From CAKSQF01 sp051868045 (GTDB lineage: Bacteria; Bacillota; Clostridia; Oscillospirales; CAG-272), in assembly GCA_051868045.1 (NCBI GenBank), contig JBJDZN010000066.1:1-18206 (forward strand): a DNA stretch of 18,206 bases, in the 5' to 3' direction. Shown one piece after another: positions 6,686-15,605 of this stretch (position 1 is its first letter; the number at the start of each line of letters is the position of its first letter). Both the position numbers and the translations under genes were made by a program. The notes beneath the pieces were generated by a model. It made no database searches. It was given only the letters and a program-made list of their open reading frames with translations, and had not been told where the DNA came from.

Positions 6686-9172
6686 TTATCTGTTGTTTTT
6701 TGCCTTGATGGGCTTAATATGCCAGATATTCTCGGCATATTCCCGGATGGAGCGGTCTGCGGCGAAGATTCCGGCAGATGCGGTGTTCATCAGCGACATT
6801 CTTGCCCACTTGGTACGGTCTGCAAAGTCGGAAACCAGTCTCTTGTAGGTTGCCATATAGCTGTCAAAATCAGCAAGGCACATATAGGGATCGGCAATGC
6901 CGGGACCCATCAGCAGATAGTTATAGAAAGCGGTGAAATCACTGCCGTTGAAGCCCACCTTCAGATAGTCAATCGCCTTCTTCAGCACGGGATTGGCGTT
7001 ATAATAATCAAAGGAATGGTAGCCGCGTCTCCAGAGGTCATCAACCTCAGGGGTGGTCAGACCGAAGATATAGACATTGTCGGGACCCACTGCGTCGGCA
7101 ATCTCCACGTTTGCGCCGTCCAGGGTACCCAGCGTCAGGGCACCGTTGATCATCAGCTTCATATTACCCGTACCGCTTGCCTCCTTGCCGGCAAGAGAAA
7201 TCTGCTCGGACACATCGGCGGCGGGAATCAGGATCTCTGCCAGGGAAACATTGTAGTCCTCAGCGAAGATAACCCGCATCTTGGTGCGCAGTTTGGGATC
7301 CTTCTCGATCTCTGCCGAGATGGCGTTGATCAGGTGAATGATCTCCTTGGCGAGATAGTATCCGGGAGCTGCCTTTGCGGCGAAAATGAAGGTCTGGGGC
7401 TGAATATCCAGATCGGGATTCTCCTTCAGATTCACAAACATGGAGATAATCCGCAGAGCGTTCAGCATCTGACGCTTATACTCGTGCATTCTCTTGACCT
7501 GAACATCGAACAGCGAGTCGGGATCGGGCTTGATGCCGTACTTTTTGCCGTACCAGTTGGAGAAGCGGACCTTATTTTCGTGCTTGATCTTACCGACTCT
7601 GTCCAGAACCACAGGATCGTCGGCGAATTTCTTGAACTCCTCCAGCTTTTCGGGAGATTTGCGGTAATCGGGACCGATGGTCTCATCCAGCAGCTTGCAC
7701 AGACCGGGGTTGGAGTAGCACAGCCAGCGGCGGTGTGCAATACCGTTGGTCACGTTGGTGAATTTTTCGGGGGTATAGTCATAAAATTCCGAGAAAACGG
7801 TCTTGGTCAGAATGTCCGAATGGAGTTTGGACACACCGTTGACGGTATGGGAACCCACAACCGACAGATTTGCCATCTTGACACGGTTGTTGGCGATAAT
7901 GGACATATGGGTGATCCGATCCCAGTCACCGGGATAGGCGTTCCAGAGGTCGGCGCACAAACGGCGGTTGATCTCGCAGACGATCTGATGGATTCGGGGC
8001 ATCACGTACTTGAACAGTCCCTCGTCCCAGGTCTCCAGTGCCTCGGGCAGGACGGTATGGTTGGTGTAGGAAACGGTCTTGGTAACGATGTCCCAAGCAT
8101 CCTCCCAACAGTAAGAGTAGGTGTCCATCAGCACACGCATGAGCTCGGGAACCACCAGTGCGGGATGGGTATCGTTAATATGAATTGCCACCTTATCGGC
8201 GAAATTCTCAAGATTGCCGTAGTTGCGCAGGTGGTCGGCGAGAATGGACTGAAGAGAAGCGCAGACCAGGAAATACTGCTGTTTCAGTCTCAGCGTCCGT
8301 CCGCCCTCGTGGTTATCGGCAGGATAGAGAACCTTGGAAATGATCTCGGCTTTATTGGATTCCTCCATGGCGGAGAAGTAGTCGCCCTGGGAGAAAAGTC
8401 CCATGTTGAACTGATTGGTCTTGACCGCCTTCCAGAGACGCAGGGAGTTGACCGCCTCGGAGTCTGCACCCGAAATCATCATATCATAGGGAACCGCCTG
8501 CACCTCGGTGTAGTCGGTGTGGATGATCTCACACTTGCCGTTGTCCCACTTCTCGGTGATATTGCCTCCGAAACGGACCGTGCAGGTCTTATCGGTACGG
8601 GGAACCAGCCAGTCCTCGCCGGTCGGCATCCAGATGTCGGGCAGTTCAACCTGCTGACCGTCTACGATCTTCTGACGGAAGAGTCCATACTCGTAGAGAA
8701 TGGAGAATCCGGTTGCGGAGTAATCCAGTGTGGTCAGGGCATCCATGAAGCAGGCAGCCAGTCTGCCCAGTCCGCCGTTACCAAGTCCCGGATTGTCCTC
8801 ATGCTCGTAGAGATCCTCGATGTCATATCCCCATTCCTTGAGAATCTTTCTGTAATCATCGGCAATGCCCAGATTCATCAGATTGTTCTTCAGGGATTTT
8901 CCGATCAGGAACTCCATACAGAGGTAGTAAACCTTCTTGCCCTCCTGATTCTTCACGTTCTGCTTGAACTGGGTTCTCTTGTTGGACAGGATGTCCTTTA
9001 CGGACAGCAGAACCGCTTTGTAAATCTGATCGGTGTTTGCCTCTGCGGGGGTAGTGCCGAAATAGCGGGACAGCTTATCGGAAATTCCTTTTCTGAGAGT
9101 TTCCTCCCTCATCAGCTTTGCAGCCTTCTTGGACACCTTGACGGTCTTCTTGACAGTTTCATTTTGTTCCAT
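6686..9172 (-). CDS. glgP: Glycogen/maltodextrin phosphorylase
   Basis: GlgP (GT35) releases glucose 1-phosphate from the non-reducing ends of glycogen by phosphorolysis with PLP. The 828-residue protein is full length. DNPGLGNGGLGRLAACF (126-142) forms the glucan and PLP site, and EASGTGNMKLMINGALTLGT (664-683) carries the PLP-binding Lys672. RMHEYKRQ (561-568) and HINDTHPAL (331-339) are also intact. No long N-terminal regulatory region of the animal type is seen. AAGGA lies 8 nt before the ATG. The gene follows glgA after a 108-nt spacer containing a long hairpin and is followed closely by the GH13 gene. Its product feeds glycolysis and is also the GlgC substrate. Confidence 0.97.
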   Translation of the reverse strand: MEQNETVKKTVKVSKKAAKLMREETLRKGISDKLSRYFGTTPAEANTDQIYKAVLLSVKDILSNKRTQFKQNVKNQEGKKVYYLCMEFLIGKSLKNNLMNLGIADDYRKILKEWGYDIEDLYEHEDNPGLGNGGLGRLAACFMDALTTLDYSATGFSILYEYGLFRQKIVDGQQVELPDIWMPTGEDWLVPRTDKTCTVRFGGNITEKWDNGKCEIIHTDYTEVQAVPYDMMISGADSEAVNSLRLWKAVKTNQFNMGLFSQGDYFSAMEESNKAEIISKVLYPADNHEGGRTLRLKQQYFLVCASLQSILADHLRNYGNLENFADKVAIHINDTHPALVVPELMRVLMDTYSYCWEDAWDIVTKTVSYTNHTVLPEALETWDEGLFKYVMPRIHQIVCEINRRLCADLWNAYPGDWDRITHMSIIANNRVKMANLSVVGSHTVNGVSKLHSDILTKTVFSEFYDYTPEKFTNVTNGIAHRRWLCYSNPGLCKLLDETIGPDYRKSPEKLEEFKKFADDPVVLDRVGKIKHENKVRFSNWYGKKYGIKPDPDSLFDVQVKRMHEYKRQMLNALRIISMFVNLKENPDLDIQPQTFIFAAKAAPGYYLAKEIIHLINAISAEIEKDPKLRTKMRVIFAEDYNVSLAEILIPAADVSEQISLAGKEASGTGNMKLMINGALTLGTLDGANVEIADAVGPDNVYIFGLTTPEVDDLWRRGYHSFDYYNANPVLKKAIDYLKVGFNGSDFTAFYNYLLMGPGIADPYMCLADFDSYMATYKRLVSDFADRTKWARMSLMNTASAGIFAADRSIREYAENIWHIKPIKAKNNR

Positions 9173-9228
9173 TTTTCATTTCCTTTTCATTTTCATTTTT
9201 TGGGGTCGCAGAATTGACAGTCAAAGCA

Positions 9229-9270
9229 GACGGACGGGTGCGGATGATCCATCCGCACATTCCGTCCGTC
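9229..9270 (-). other. Long intercistronic hairpin between glgA and glgP
   Basis: Two stacked stems, 8 bp (9229-9236 with 9263-9270) and 9 bp (9238-9246 with 9250-9258), close on an ATC loop across an internal bulge. No T-run follows in the direction of transcription. It may act as an mRNA processing or stabilising element or as partial attenuation that sets the glgA to glgP ratio. Confidence 0.75.
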
Positions 9271-9280
9271 ACCTTGGCGG

Positions 9281-10705
9281 TCAGAACATGGAGCGATACA
9301 TCTCCATATATTTATCGGCAGAAGCCTTCCAGGAGAAGTCGGTGGACATGGCGTTCCGGACCAACTTCTTCCAGAGGGTCTTGTCGGTATACAGATGCAG
9401 GGCTCTGCCCACTGCGTCCTTCATCTCATAGGGATGGAAGGCGTAGAAGGTCACGCCGTTGCCTTCACCGGTGGTGGGGTTGAAAGGCTTGATGGTATCA
9501 TACAGACCGCCGGTTTCCCTGACTACGGGAACCGTGCCGTAACGGCAGGCGATCATCTGGGACAGTCCGCAGGGCTCTGCCTGGCTGGGCATCAGGAAGA
9601 TGTCGGCACCGGCATAAATCTGCTTGGACAGCTCCTTATCGTAGGTGATCAGGGCGCGAACCTTATCGGGATAATAGTTCTGAAGTCCCCTGAAGTAGTT
9701 CTCATAGTCGCTCTCGCCGGTACCCAGCACAACGAACTGGGAATTTCCCTGCATGATCTCGCCCAGTACCGCCCGCACCAGATCCAGACCCTTATGGGAA
9801 ACCAGACGGGAGATCATGGCGATCATGGGCTTATCGGGTTCCACCGGCAGACCCAGCTTCTCCTGGAGGGCAGCCTTATTTGCCGCCTTGCCCGAGAAGG
9901 TGTGATATTTCAGACTGTAATGTCCGGCAAGCATGGAGGGATCGGTCTGAGGATTGTAGTAATCCACATCAATGCCGTTGACAATACCGCAGGTCTTGCC
10001 GGCATACATGGAAAGGATTCCCGCCAGACCGTGAGCATAATAGGGAGTGCGGATTTCCTCACTGTAACGCTGGCTGACGGTGGTCAGCTTATCACAGCAA
10101 ACGATGGCACCTTTGGTCAGGTTGATACATCCATCATATTCCAGATCGGGCAGATCGGTGTTCCACAGAGAGAAGACATCCCCCAGAATCTCCTTGGGGA
10201 AGATGCCCTGATACTCGATGTTGTGAATGGTATAAACGGTGCGGGTATTGGGATAGTTCTGCTGTTTGCGCAGATAGATGATGGACAGAGCCGCCTGCCA
10301 GTCGTTGGCATGGAGAACATCGGGGGTAAAGCCGATTCTGGGAAGCATTTCCACTGCCGCCTTGGAGAAGAAAGCGTACCGCTCTCCGTCGTCAAACTCG
10401 CCGTACAGCTTCTGGCGGTTGAAATAGTACTCGTTATCCACGAAGTAGTAGATCACGCCGTCCTTTTCCAGCTGCCAGATCTTCGTATGCTGGCAACGCC
10501 AGGACAGATGAACATCAAATTCAGCCGCAAGGCTCATCTTTTCCCGCCATTGTTCGGATACCTTTGCATGAAGGGGAATCACGCAACGCACGTCGTTCTT
10601 TTTGTCTGCTCTGGCAACAGCCGCAGGAAGGGATCCCAGAACGTCGCCCAGACCGCCCGTGGATGCAAAGGGCAGTGCTTCGCCGCCCACATATAGTATT
10701 TTCAT
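9281..10705 (-). CDS. glgA: Glycogen synthase (ADP-glucose type)
   Basis: GlgA (GT5) transfers glucose from ADP-glucose to the non-reducing end of glycogen in the cytoplasm. The 474-residue protein aligns with E. coli GlgA nearly residue for residue: His161 (TIHNIEYQG), Arg300 and Lys305 (MISRLVSHKG) and Glu377 (EPCGLSQM) fall at the same numbers. The exception is the N-terminal glycine loop, which reads FASTGGLGDV where KTGGL is usual, so Ser15 replaces the Lys15 that contacts the ADP-glucose phosphate. MKILYVGGE forms the expected first beta-strand, which supports the start even though the ribosome binding site is weak. It lies between glgD (147-nt gap with a hairpin) and glgP (108-nt gap with a hairpin). 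Confidence 0.96.
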   Translation of the reverse strand: MKILYVGGEALPFASTGGLGDVLGSLPAAVARADKKNDVRCVIPLHAKVSEQWREKMSLAAEFDVHLSWRCQHTKIWQLEKDGVIYYFVDNEYYFNRQKLYGEFDDGERYAFFSKAAVEMLPRIGFTPDVLHANDWQAALSIIYLRKQQNYPNTRTVYTIHNIEYQGIFPKEILGDVFSLWNTDLPDLEYDGCINLTKGAIVCCDKLTTVSQRYSEEIRTPYYAHGLAGILSMYAGKTCGIVNGIDVDYYNPQTDPSMLAGHYSLKYHTFSGKAANKAALQEKLGLPVEPDKPMIAMISRLVSHKGLDLVRAVLGEIMQGNSQFVVLGTGESDYENYFRGLQNYYPDKVRALITYDKELSKQIYAGADIFLMPSQAEPCGLSQMIACRYGTVPVVRETGGLYDTIKPFNPTTGEGNGVTFYAFHPYEMKDAVGRALHLYTDKTLWKKLVRNAMSTDFSWKASADKYMEMYRSMF

Positions 10706-10808
10706 CTTATGACCAAACCTTTCTCTTTTGAACCTGTGCCCGGTTGCCCGGAGCCAAAAAATTCTGTTTTCTTTCCGAAACCGCCTGTCGGCATGGAAAA
10801 TATCCGCA

Positions 10809-10840
10809 GACCGACGGGGAACCCTATGTCCCCGTCGATC
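10809..10840 (-). other. Intercistronic hairpin between glgD and glgA
   Basis: A 12-bp stem with one G-U pair (10809-10820 with 10829-10840) and an 8-nt loop lies 13 nt past the glgD stop. The first downstream T-rich patch on the transcript is weak and about 9 nt away, so this is a poor terminator at best. The rest of the 147-nt spacer shows nothing clear. Confidence 0.7.
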
Positions 10841-10852
10841 TTCTTATCGGTT

Positions 10853-11986
10853 TCAGATCATTTTGCCCTTATCAATGTACAGGGGCATGGTCTGATGTCC
10901 GGACAGCATAACATCGTCACGGATCACCACATTTTTATCTGCAATGACGCAGTTGAGCGTCACGTTTTCACCGGTCAGGGTATCCTGGAACAGGATGGAA
11001 TTGCGGACCACCGATCCCTTGCCGATCTTGACGCCTCTGAACAGGATGGAGTTTTCCACGGTTCCGTCGATGATGCAGCCGTCGGCGATCATGGAGTTGG
11101 TGACGTGACAGTCATCGCTGAACTTGGTGGGCGCACTGTTGCGGACCTTGGTCAGGATGGGACGGTTCTTCACCGAGAACAGATTGTTCCGGTTGTCCCG
11201 GTCCAGAAGGGACATATTGCAGGCAAAATAGTCGGTCAGCGAGGTAATATTGGAGAAATATCCCTCAAAACGGTAGACCTTGAAGGTTTCTTTTCCGATG
11301 TTGCGCAGAACAATGTCTCTGGACAGACTGGTGTAGCCGTGAGCGGAGGAGTCCAGCAGGGCAGCCTCCAGATAGGATCTGTCGGCAATGGCGATATTGA
11401 TGTTGATGTCCATCTCACCTTCCATATTCTTGGGATGGGTGATAATATCGGTAATATTGTCCTCATCGTCCGAGAAAATGATGTTGTAGTGTCTGGACTT
11501 GTCGGCAGTCAGATTCACGTGCTTTACCGCATAAGTGATCTTTGCCCCCGACTTGATATGAGCGTCCAACATCTCGTTAAGATCAATGTTGCAGATGCTG
11601 TCGCAGTCGGACATCACGATGTAGTCGCCGGTCATACGGACGATGGCTTCGCTGATGGTCTGAAGTGCCTGGAGACGGTTTTCGTAAAGCTGATTGGTGG
11701 AGTTGGAAAAGGCGGTGATATAGGGAGGCAGAATCTTCAGTCCGCCGGAGCGGCGGGCGAGATCCCAGTCCTTACCCGAGCCCACGTGATCCATCAGCGA
11801 CTGATAGTTGTAGTGGGTGATAATCGAAACATTGGAGATTCCCGCATTGACCATGTTGGACAGGGGAAAATCCACCAGACGGTAACGGCTTCCGAAGGGA
11901 ATGGATGCCATCGTGCGGAGTCTGGTCAGTTCGGTGATGTTCTGATCATGCAGATTGGAGAAAATAATACCGGATGCGTTTGCCAT
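10853..11986 (-). CDS. glgD: Glucose-1-phosphate adenylyltransferase, GlgD subunit
   Basis: GlgD is the Firmicute partner of GlgC, which in known systems modulates ADP-glucose pyrophosphorylase activity. The 377-residue protein keeps the nucleotidyltransferase fold (SRYRLVDFPLSNMVNAGI, 33-50) and a C-terminal left-handed beta-helix (about 285-365). It lacks the Gly-rich GGxGxRLxxLT loop at its N-terminus (ASGIIFSNLHDQ instead), and the SGDHIYKMDY segment of GlgC is SDCDSICNIDL here (126-136). Both changes fit a low-activity or regulatory subunit. GGAGG lies 8 nt before the ATG and the ribosome binding site overlaps the glgC stop codon. The 14-nt spacing suggests coupled, near-equimolar synthesis with GlgC. 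Confidence 0.96.
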   Translation of the reverse strand: MANASGIIFSNLHDQNITELTRLRTMASIPFGSRYRLVDFPLSNMVNAGISNVSIITHYNYQSLMDHVGSGKDWDLARRSGGLKILPPYITAFSNSTNQLYENRLQALQTISEAIVRMTGDYIVMSDCDSICNIDLNEMLDAHIKSGAKITYAVKHVNLTADKSRHYNIIFSDDEDNITDIITHPKNMEGEMDININIAIADRSYLEAALLDSSAHGYTSLSRDIVLRNIGKETFKVYRFEGYFSNITSLTDYFACNMSLLDRDNRNNLFSVKNRPILTKVRNSAPTKFSDDCHVTNSMIADGCIIDGTVENSILFRGVKIGKGSVVRNSILFQDTLTGENVTLNCVIADKNVVIRDDVMLSGHQTMPLYIDKGKMI

Positions 11987-12000
11987 TTTCGTTGCCTCCT

Positions 12001-13209
12001 TTACGCCTTGAGCAGTTCGGCAAGTCTCGCCGCATTGACCATCAGACCGCCGTCAATTTTGGTATTATCCGGAATGTCAAGTCCGGTTCCGATAACGGCA
12101 ATACCCTTGCCGTCTTCCTTGGGACTGCCGATGACCGCATTCTGACCGATAACGGTCTGACCGTCCACGATGGAATAGTCAACCACCGCACCCGAACGGA
12201 TCACAACGTCCTCAAGAATCACACTGTTCCTGACCGTTGCGCCCTGCTCCACGATGACGCCGTTACCCAGCACCGAATGCTCCACCTTGCCGTAGATCTC
12301 ACAACCCTCGGTAATCATGCTGTCCGAAATCTCTGCGCCCTCTCCCACAAACTGACCGGGGCGGGAAGCGTTTCTGGAGAAGATTCTCCAGTTCTTGTCG
12401 TGCAGATTGAATTTCGGAGGATTGCCCAGAAGCTCCATGTTTGCTTCCCAAAGAGAGGAGATGGTTCCCACGTCCTTCCAGTAGCCCGAGAAGGGATAGG
12501 CGTACATTTTTTCTCCGCTTGCAAGCATATTGGGAATGATGTTCTTACCGAAATCGTTTGCCGAACCGGGCGTATTCTCATCGTCAATCAGATATTTTCT
12601 GAGCTTCTTGTAGTTGAAGATGTAGATTCCCATGGATGCCTTGGTAGACTTGGGATGAGCGGGCTTTTCCTCAAACTCGAAAATCTTGCCGTCCTCCTCG
12701 GTGTTCATGATACCGAATCGGGATGCCTCCTCCAGGCTAACCGACAGCACGGCGATGGTGCAGTCCGCACCCTTTTCCTTGTGGAAGTCCAGCATAGCGG
12801 AATAGTCCATCTTGTAGATATGGTCGCCCGACAGAACCAGCACATAGTCAGGATCGTACCGATCAATATAGCCGAGATTCTGATAGATGGCGTTGGCAGT
12901 ACCCTTGTACCAGTCGGTACCCTTCATCTGCTGATAGGGAGGCAGAACCATGACGCCGCCCATGTTGCGGTCCAGGTCCCAAGGTGCGCCGTTGCCTATG
13001 TACTCATTGAGTACAAGAGGCTGATACTGGGTCAGAACACCCACCGTATCAATGCCGGAATTGATGCAGTTGGACAGTGTAAAATCAATGATGCGGTATT
13101 TTCCGCCGAAGGCAACGGCGGGCTTTGCGGTCTTTTCGGTTAGTGTGTAGAGTCTGCTTCCCTGACCGCCGGCAAGGAGCATGGCTACGCATTCTTTCTT
13201 TTGAAACAT
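12001..13209 (-). CDS. glgC: Glucose-1-phosphate adenylyltransferase, catalytic subunit
   Basis: GlgC makes ADP-glucose from ATP and glucose 1-phosphate, the committed step of bacterial glycogen synthesis. The 402-residue protein has the nucleotide loop LLAGGQGSRLYTLT (11-24), AKPAVAFGGKYRIIDF (28-43), the catalytic Asp129 in SGDHIYKMDY, FEEKP (179-183), DFGKNIIP and FSGYWKDVGT. A beta-helix of hexapeptide-like repeats (about 285-385) follows. The start has AGGGGG (13221-13216) 6 nt upstream. Unlike the tight join to glgD, it is separated from glgB by a structured 176-nt spacer. Confidence 0.97.
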   Translation of the reverse strand: MFQKKECVAMLLAGGQGSRLYTLTEKTAKPAVAFGGKYRIIDFTLSNCINSGIDTVGVLTQYQPLVLNEYIGNGAPWDLDRNMGGVMVLPPYQQMKGTDWYKGTANAIYQNLGYIDRYDPDYVLVLSGDHIYKMDYSAMLDFHKEKGADCTIAVLSVSLEEASRFGIMNTEEDGKIFEFEEKPAHPKSTKASMGIYIFNYKKLRKYLIDDENTPGSANDFGKNIIPNMLASGEKMYAYPFSGYWKDVGTISSLWEANMELLGNPPKFNLHDKNWRIFSRNASRPGQFVGEGAEISDSMITEGCEIYGKVEHSVLGNGVIVEQGATVRNSVILEDVVIRSGAVVDYSIVDGQTVIGQNAVIGSPKEDGKGIAVIGTGLDIPDNTKIDGGLMVNAARLAELLKA

Positions 13210-13385
13210 AAGAAACCCCCTGTGTATTTCTTCCGCTTCTTTATGCGGATGGTGACTGATTGATGTCGTGTAATCAGAACGTCGGCATCCCGCAATCGGT
13301 TTTGTCGGTCGCCTCGTTCCCGTCCTCGTTCTTCCGGTTATCCCGGAGATCCCTCCGGATTTTTCACTTTACAACTTGCCGTTTT
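13210..13385 (-). other. Structured glgB-glgC spacer with three stem-loops
   Basis: On the glg transcript three hairpins occur in order: CCGGAG/CTCCGG (13343-13358, loop ATCC or its complement), CTGATT/AATCAG (13256-13277, 10-nt loop) and TCCGC/GCGGA (13232-13249). The third ends about 10 nt before the glgC ribosome binding site. No minus-strand promoter is convincing here. The only T-run next to a stem (13360-13364) faces the plus strand, where no gene lies upstream to be terminated. Confidence 0.55.
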
Positions 13386-15410
13386 TCAATTTGCCGTTTG
13401 GTTGGATTCTTCCGTTTTTTCGGTTTTGTCCTGTGTTTGATCCTGCCCGGCAGTCTTTCCACTCTTTCCGGCAGAAGGCTTTTTTGCCTTTGCGGGATCG
13501 GTTGACGCAGGCTTTCTGCCGCATTTTCTCTTCTTGTTCACAGGCTCCAGAATCAATGCCGAAAGAGGAGACAGATCGGGCGTGATCATTCCGTTTTCAT
13601 CGGCAGCCAGAACCTCGGGATAGGTGATTCCGTTGCCGCCGAAGCGCGCCTCTTCGGTGTTGAAGACCACCCGATAGGCATCCGACTCCACGGGAATCCC
13701 GTAGGCGCGGTAGGGCACCGCCGAGAAGTTGATCACCACGACCAGCTCATTCCCCGCCTTGTCCATACGGGTGAAGGCGATCAGATTGTCGGCATCCCGG
13801 TCGGCGTAGATCCAGCGGAATCCCTCCCAGGAGAAATCCACCTGCCACAGCTCCTTGCGGGAGAGGTAGAAATTATTCAGCTCCTCCGAGAAAGTCCGGA
13901 TTGCGGCGTGCTTGGGATAGTCCAGCATGAACCATTCCAACTGATTTTCATAGTCCCATTCCCGGAACTGTCCGAACTCGCATCCCATAAAGGTCAGCTT
14001 CTTGCCGGGATGGGTCATCTGCCAGACGAAAAAGATCCGCAGTCCGGCAAACTTCTGATCGTAGTTCCCCCACATCTTGTCGATCAGCGATTTCTTACCG
14101 TGTACCACCTCATCGTGGGAAACCGGCAGGATATAATTCTCGCTGAAGGCGTAGGACAGGGAAAAATTCAGATCCTTGTGATGATATTTGCGGAAATAGG
14201 GGTCGGTTTGTACATAATCGTACATGTCGTTCGCCCAGCCCATGTTCCACTTGAAGTTGAACCCGAGACCGCCCTCGTGAACCGGTCGGGTAATCGCCGC
14301 CCATGCGGTGGATTCCTCGGCTATCATGAGGATGTCGGGATAGTTTCCGAACAGTGCGGTGTTGAGTTTCTTGAAGAAGGCAATCGCCTCCAGGTTCTTG
14401 TTGTCTCCGTTGACGTTGGGAATCCATTCCCCGGGCTTTCTGGCATAGTCCAGATAGAGCATAGAGGCAACGGCATCCACCCGCAGTCCGTCGATGTGGT
14501 AGCGGTCCAGCCAGCTCATGGCAGAGGAAATCAGGAAGCTCTGAACCTCGTTTCTGCCCACGTCAAAGCAGCGGGTTCCCCATTCCTTGTGTTCCATCCG
14601 ATCCCAGCCCTGATACTCATACAGAGGAGAGCCGTCAAACTCCCGAAGTCCATGCTCGTCCTTGGGAAAATGGGCGGGAACCCAATCCAGAAGGACGCCG
14701 ATTCCGTTTTTGTGGAGGGTGTTGACAAAATATTTGAAGTCATTGGGGTTGCCGTAGCGGGAGGTGGGAGCGAAATAGGAGCAGACCTGATAGCCCCATG
14801 AACCGTCGAAGGGATATTCGCCGATGGGAAGCAATTCCACATGGGTGTAACCCATCTTCTTCACATAGGGAACCAGCTGATCGGCGATCTCACGGTAGTT
14901 CAGGTAGTTCTCACCCTCTGCGGTGGTTTTGCCGTCACGGGTACGCCAGGAGGCAAGATGAACCTCGTAGATGTGCATGGGTGCCGCATAGAAGTCAGGG
15001 TCTTCGGCGATTCTCTTTCTCTTGTTGCGCCAGACGCCGTCGCTCCACTTGAAGCTCTCATCGGTCCAGACGATGGATGCCGTTTTCTTGAGGGTTTCGG
15101 AGTAGGCGGCATAGGGGTCGGCTTTGTAATGCTCCCCTGCTCCGGAGGTGATGGCATACTTGTACTTCTGCCCCTCCAGATTGTCGGACTCCACCACCGC
15201 CTCCCAGATTCCCATCTGAGAGGTGCGGATCATTGCCTGTCCCTCCCAGCCGTTGAAATCTCCTACCAAACGGATCGATCTGGCTCCGGGTGCCCAGACA
15301 CGAAAGACATAACCGTCCTCGCATCTATGAACGCCCATATACTGATAGGCGCGGTAGTTGGTTCCCTGGTGGAACAGATAGGCGGCAAGATCTCCGGTAT
15401 TCTGCGTCAT
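13386..15410 (-). CDS. glgB: 1,4-alpha-glucan branching enzyme
   Basis: GlgB (GH13) cuts alpha-1,4 chains and rejoins them as alpha-1,6 branches. I start at the ATG at 15410 because AAAGGA lies 9 nt upstream; an in-frame TTG at 15419 touches the ribosome binding site and is unlikely. A CBM48-type domain (about 25-115) is followed by the catalytic barrel with YEVHLASWR, DWVPAHFPKD (242-251), DGLRVDAVASML (nucleophile Asp312), MIAEEST (Glu365) and LPVSHDEVVHGK (His432, Asp433). The C-domain ends near residue 625. Residues 626-674 form an unusual Lys/Thr/Gln-rich, probably disordered tail (starting NKKRKCGRKP). It is the first gene of the operon, about 160 nt after the likely transcription start. 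Confidence 0.97.
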   Translation of the reverse strand: MTQNTGDLAAYLFHQGTNYRAYQYMGVHRCEDGYVFRVWAPGARSIRLVGDFNGWEGQAMIRTSQMGIWEAVVESDNLEGQKYKYAITSGAGEHYKADPYAAYSETLKKTASIVWTDESFKWSDGVWRNKRKRIAEDPDFYAAPMHIYEVHLASWRTRDGKTTAEGENYLNYREIADQLVPYVKKMGYTHVELLPIGEYPFDGSWGYQVCSYFAPTSRYGNPNDFKYFVNTLHKNGIGVLLDWVPAHFPKDEHGLREFDGSPLYEYQGWDRMEHKEWGTRCFDVGRNEVQSFLISSAMSWLDRYHIDGLRVDAVASMLYLDYARKPGEWIPNVNGDNKNLEAIAFFKKLNTALFGNYPDILMIAEESTAWAAITRPVHEGGLGFNFKWNMGWANDMYDYVQTDPYFRKYHHKDLNFSLSYAFSENYILPVSHDEVVHGKKSLIDKMWGNYDQKFAGLRIFFVWQMTHPGKKLTFMGCEFGQFREWDYENQLEWFMLDYPKHAAIRTFSEELNNFYLSRKELWQVDFSWEGFRWIYADRDADNLIAFTRMDKAGNELVVVINFSAVPYRAYGIPVESDAYRVVFNTEEARFGGNGITYPEVLAADENGMITPDLSPLSALILEPVNKKRKCGRKPASTDPAKAKKPSAGKSGKTAGQDQTQDKTEKTEESNQTAN

Positions 15411-15576
15411 GATAACCAATCCTTTCCATGATTCGCTGTTGCATTCATTTTGCCGTGAGGGATACGGTCGATTTTTGTCAGGATTGTCAGAAGTTTATTT
15501 ATAAGAGCCTGATCTTTTGGGCAAACCGTCCAAACAAAGTTTCCGCAAACCGACACTGCAGTCCTGTACTGATTTT

Positions 15577-15605
15577 ATTATATCACAGTCGATTCTCTTT
15601 TTCAA
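15577..15605 (-). promoter_or_regulatory. Main promoter of the glg operon
   Basis: On the minus strand, TTGAAA (15605-15600), a 17-bp spacer and TATAAT (15582-15577) with an upstream TG form a strong sigma-A promoter. Transcription should begin near 15570, giving a leader of about 160 nt. Within the leader the 8-mer GCAAACCG (read on the plus strand) occurs twice, at 15521-15528 and 15545-15552, exactly 24 nt apart. It could be an operator. Confidence 0.88.

Noticed and set aside
4772..9217. Very long plus-strand open frame (about 1480 codons) opposite the amylase and glgP genes.
   Set aside because: It is antisense to two genes with fully conserved family motifs, and its translation shows no recognisable domain; it reflects codon bias of the minus-strand genes.
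10853..11986. glgD as a broken glgC copy, because it lacks the Gly-rich nucleotide loop.
   Set aside because: Loss of that loop is the normal state of GlgD; the gene is intact, well translated and coupled to glgC.
13343..13364. Hairpin followed by T-run in the glgB-glgC spacer, read as a plus-strand terminator.
   Set aside because: No plus-strand gene lies upstream; it is better explained as part of the structured spacer of the minus-strand transcript.
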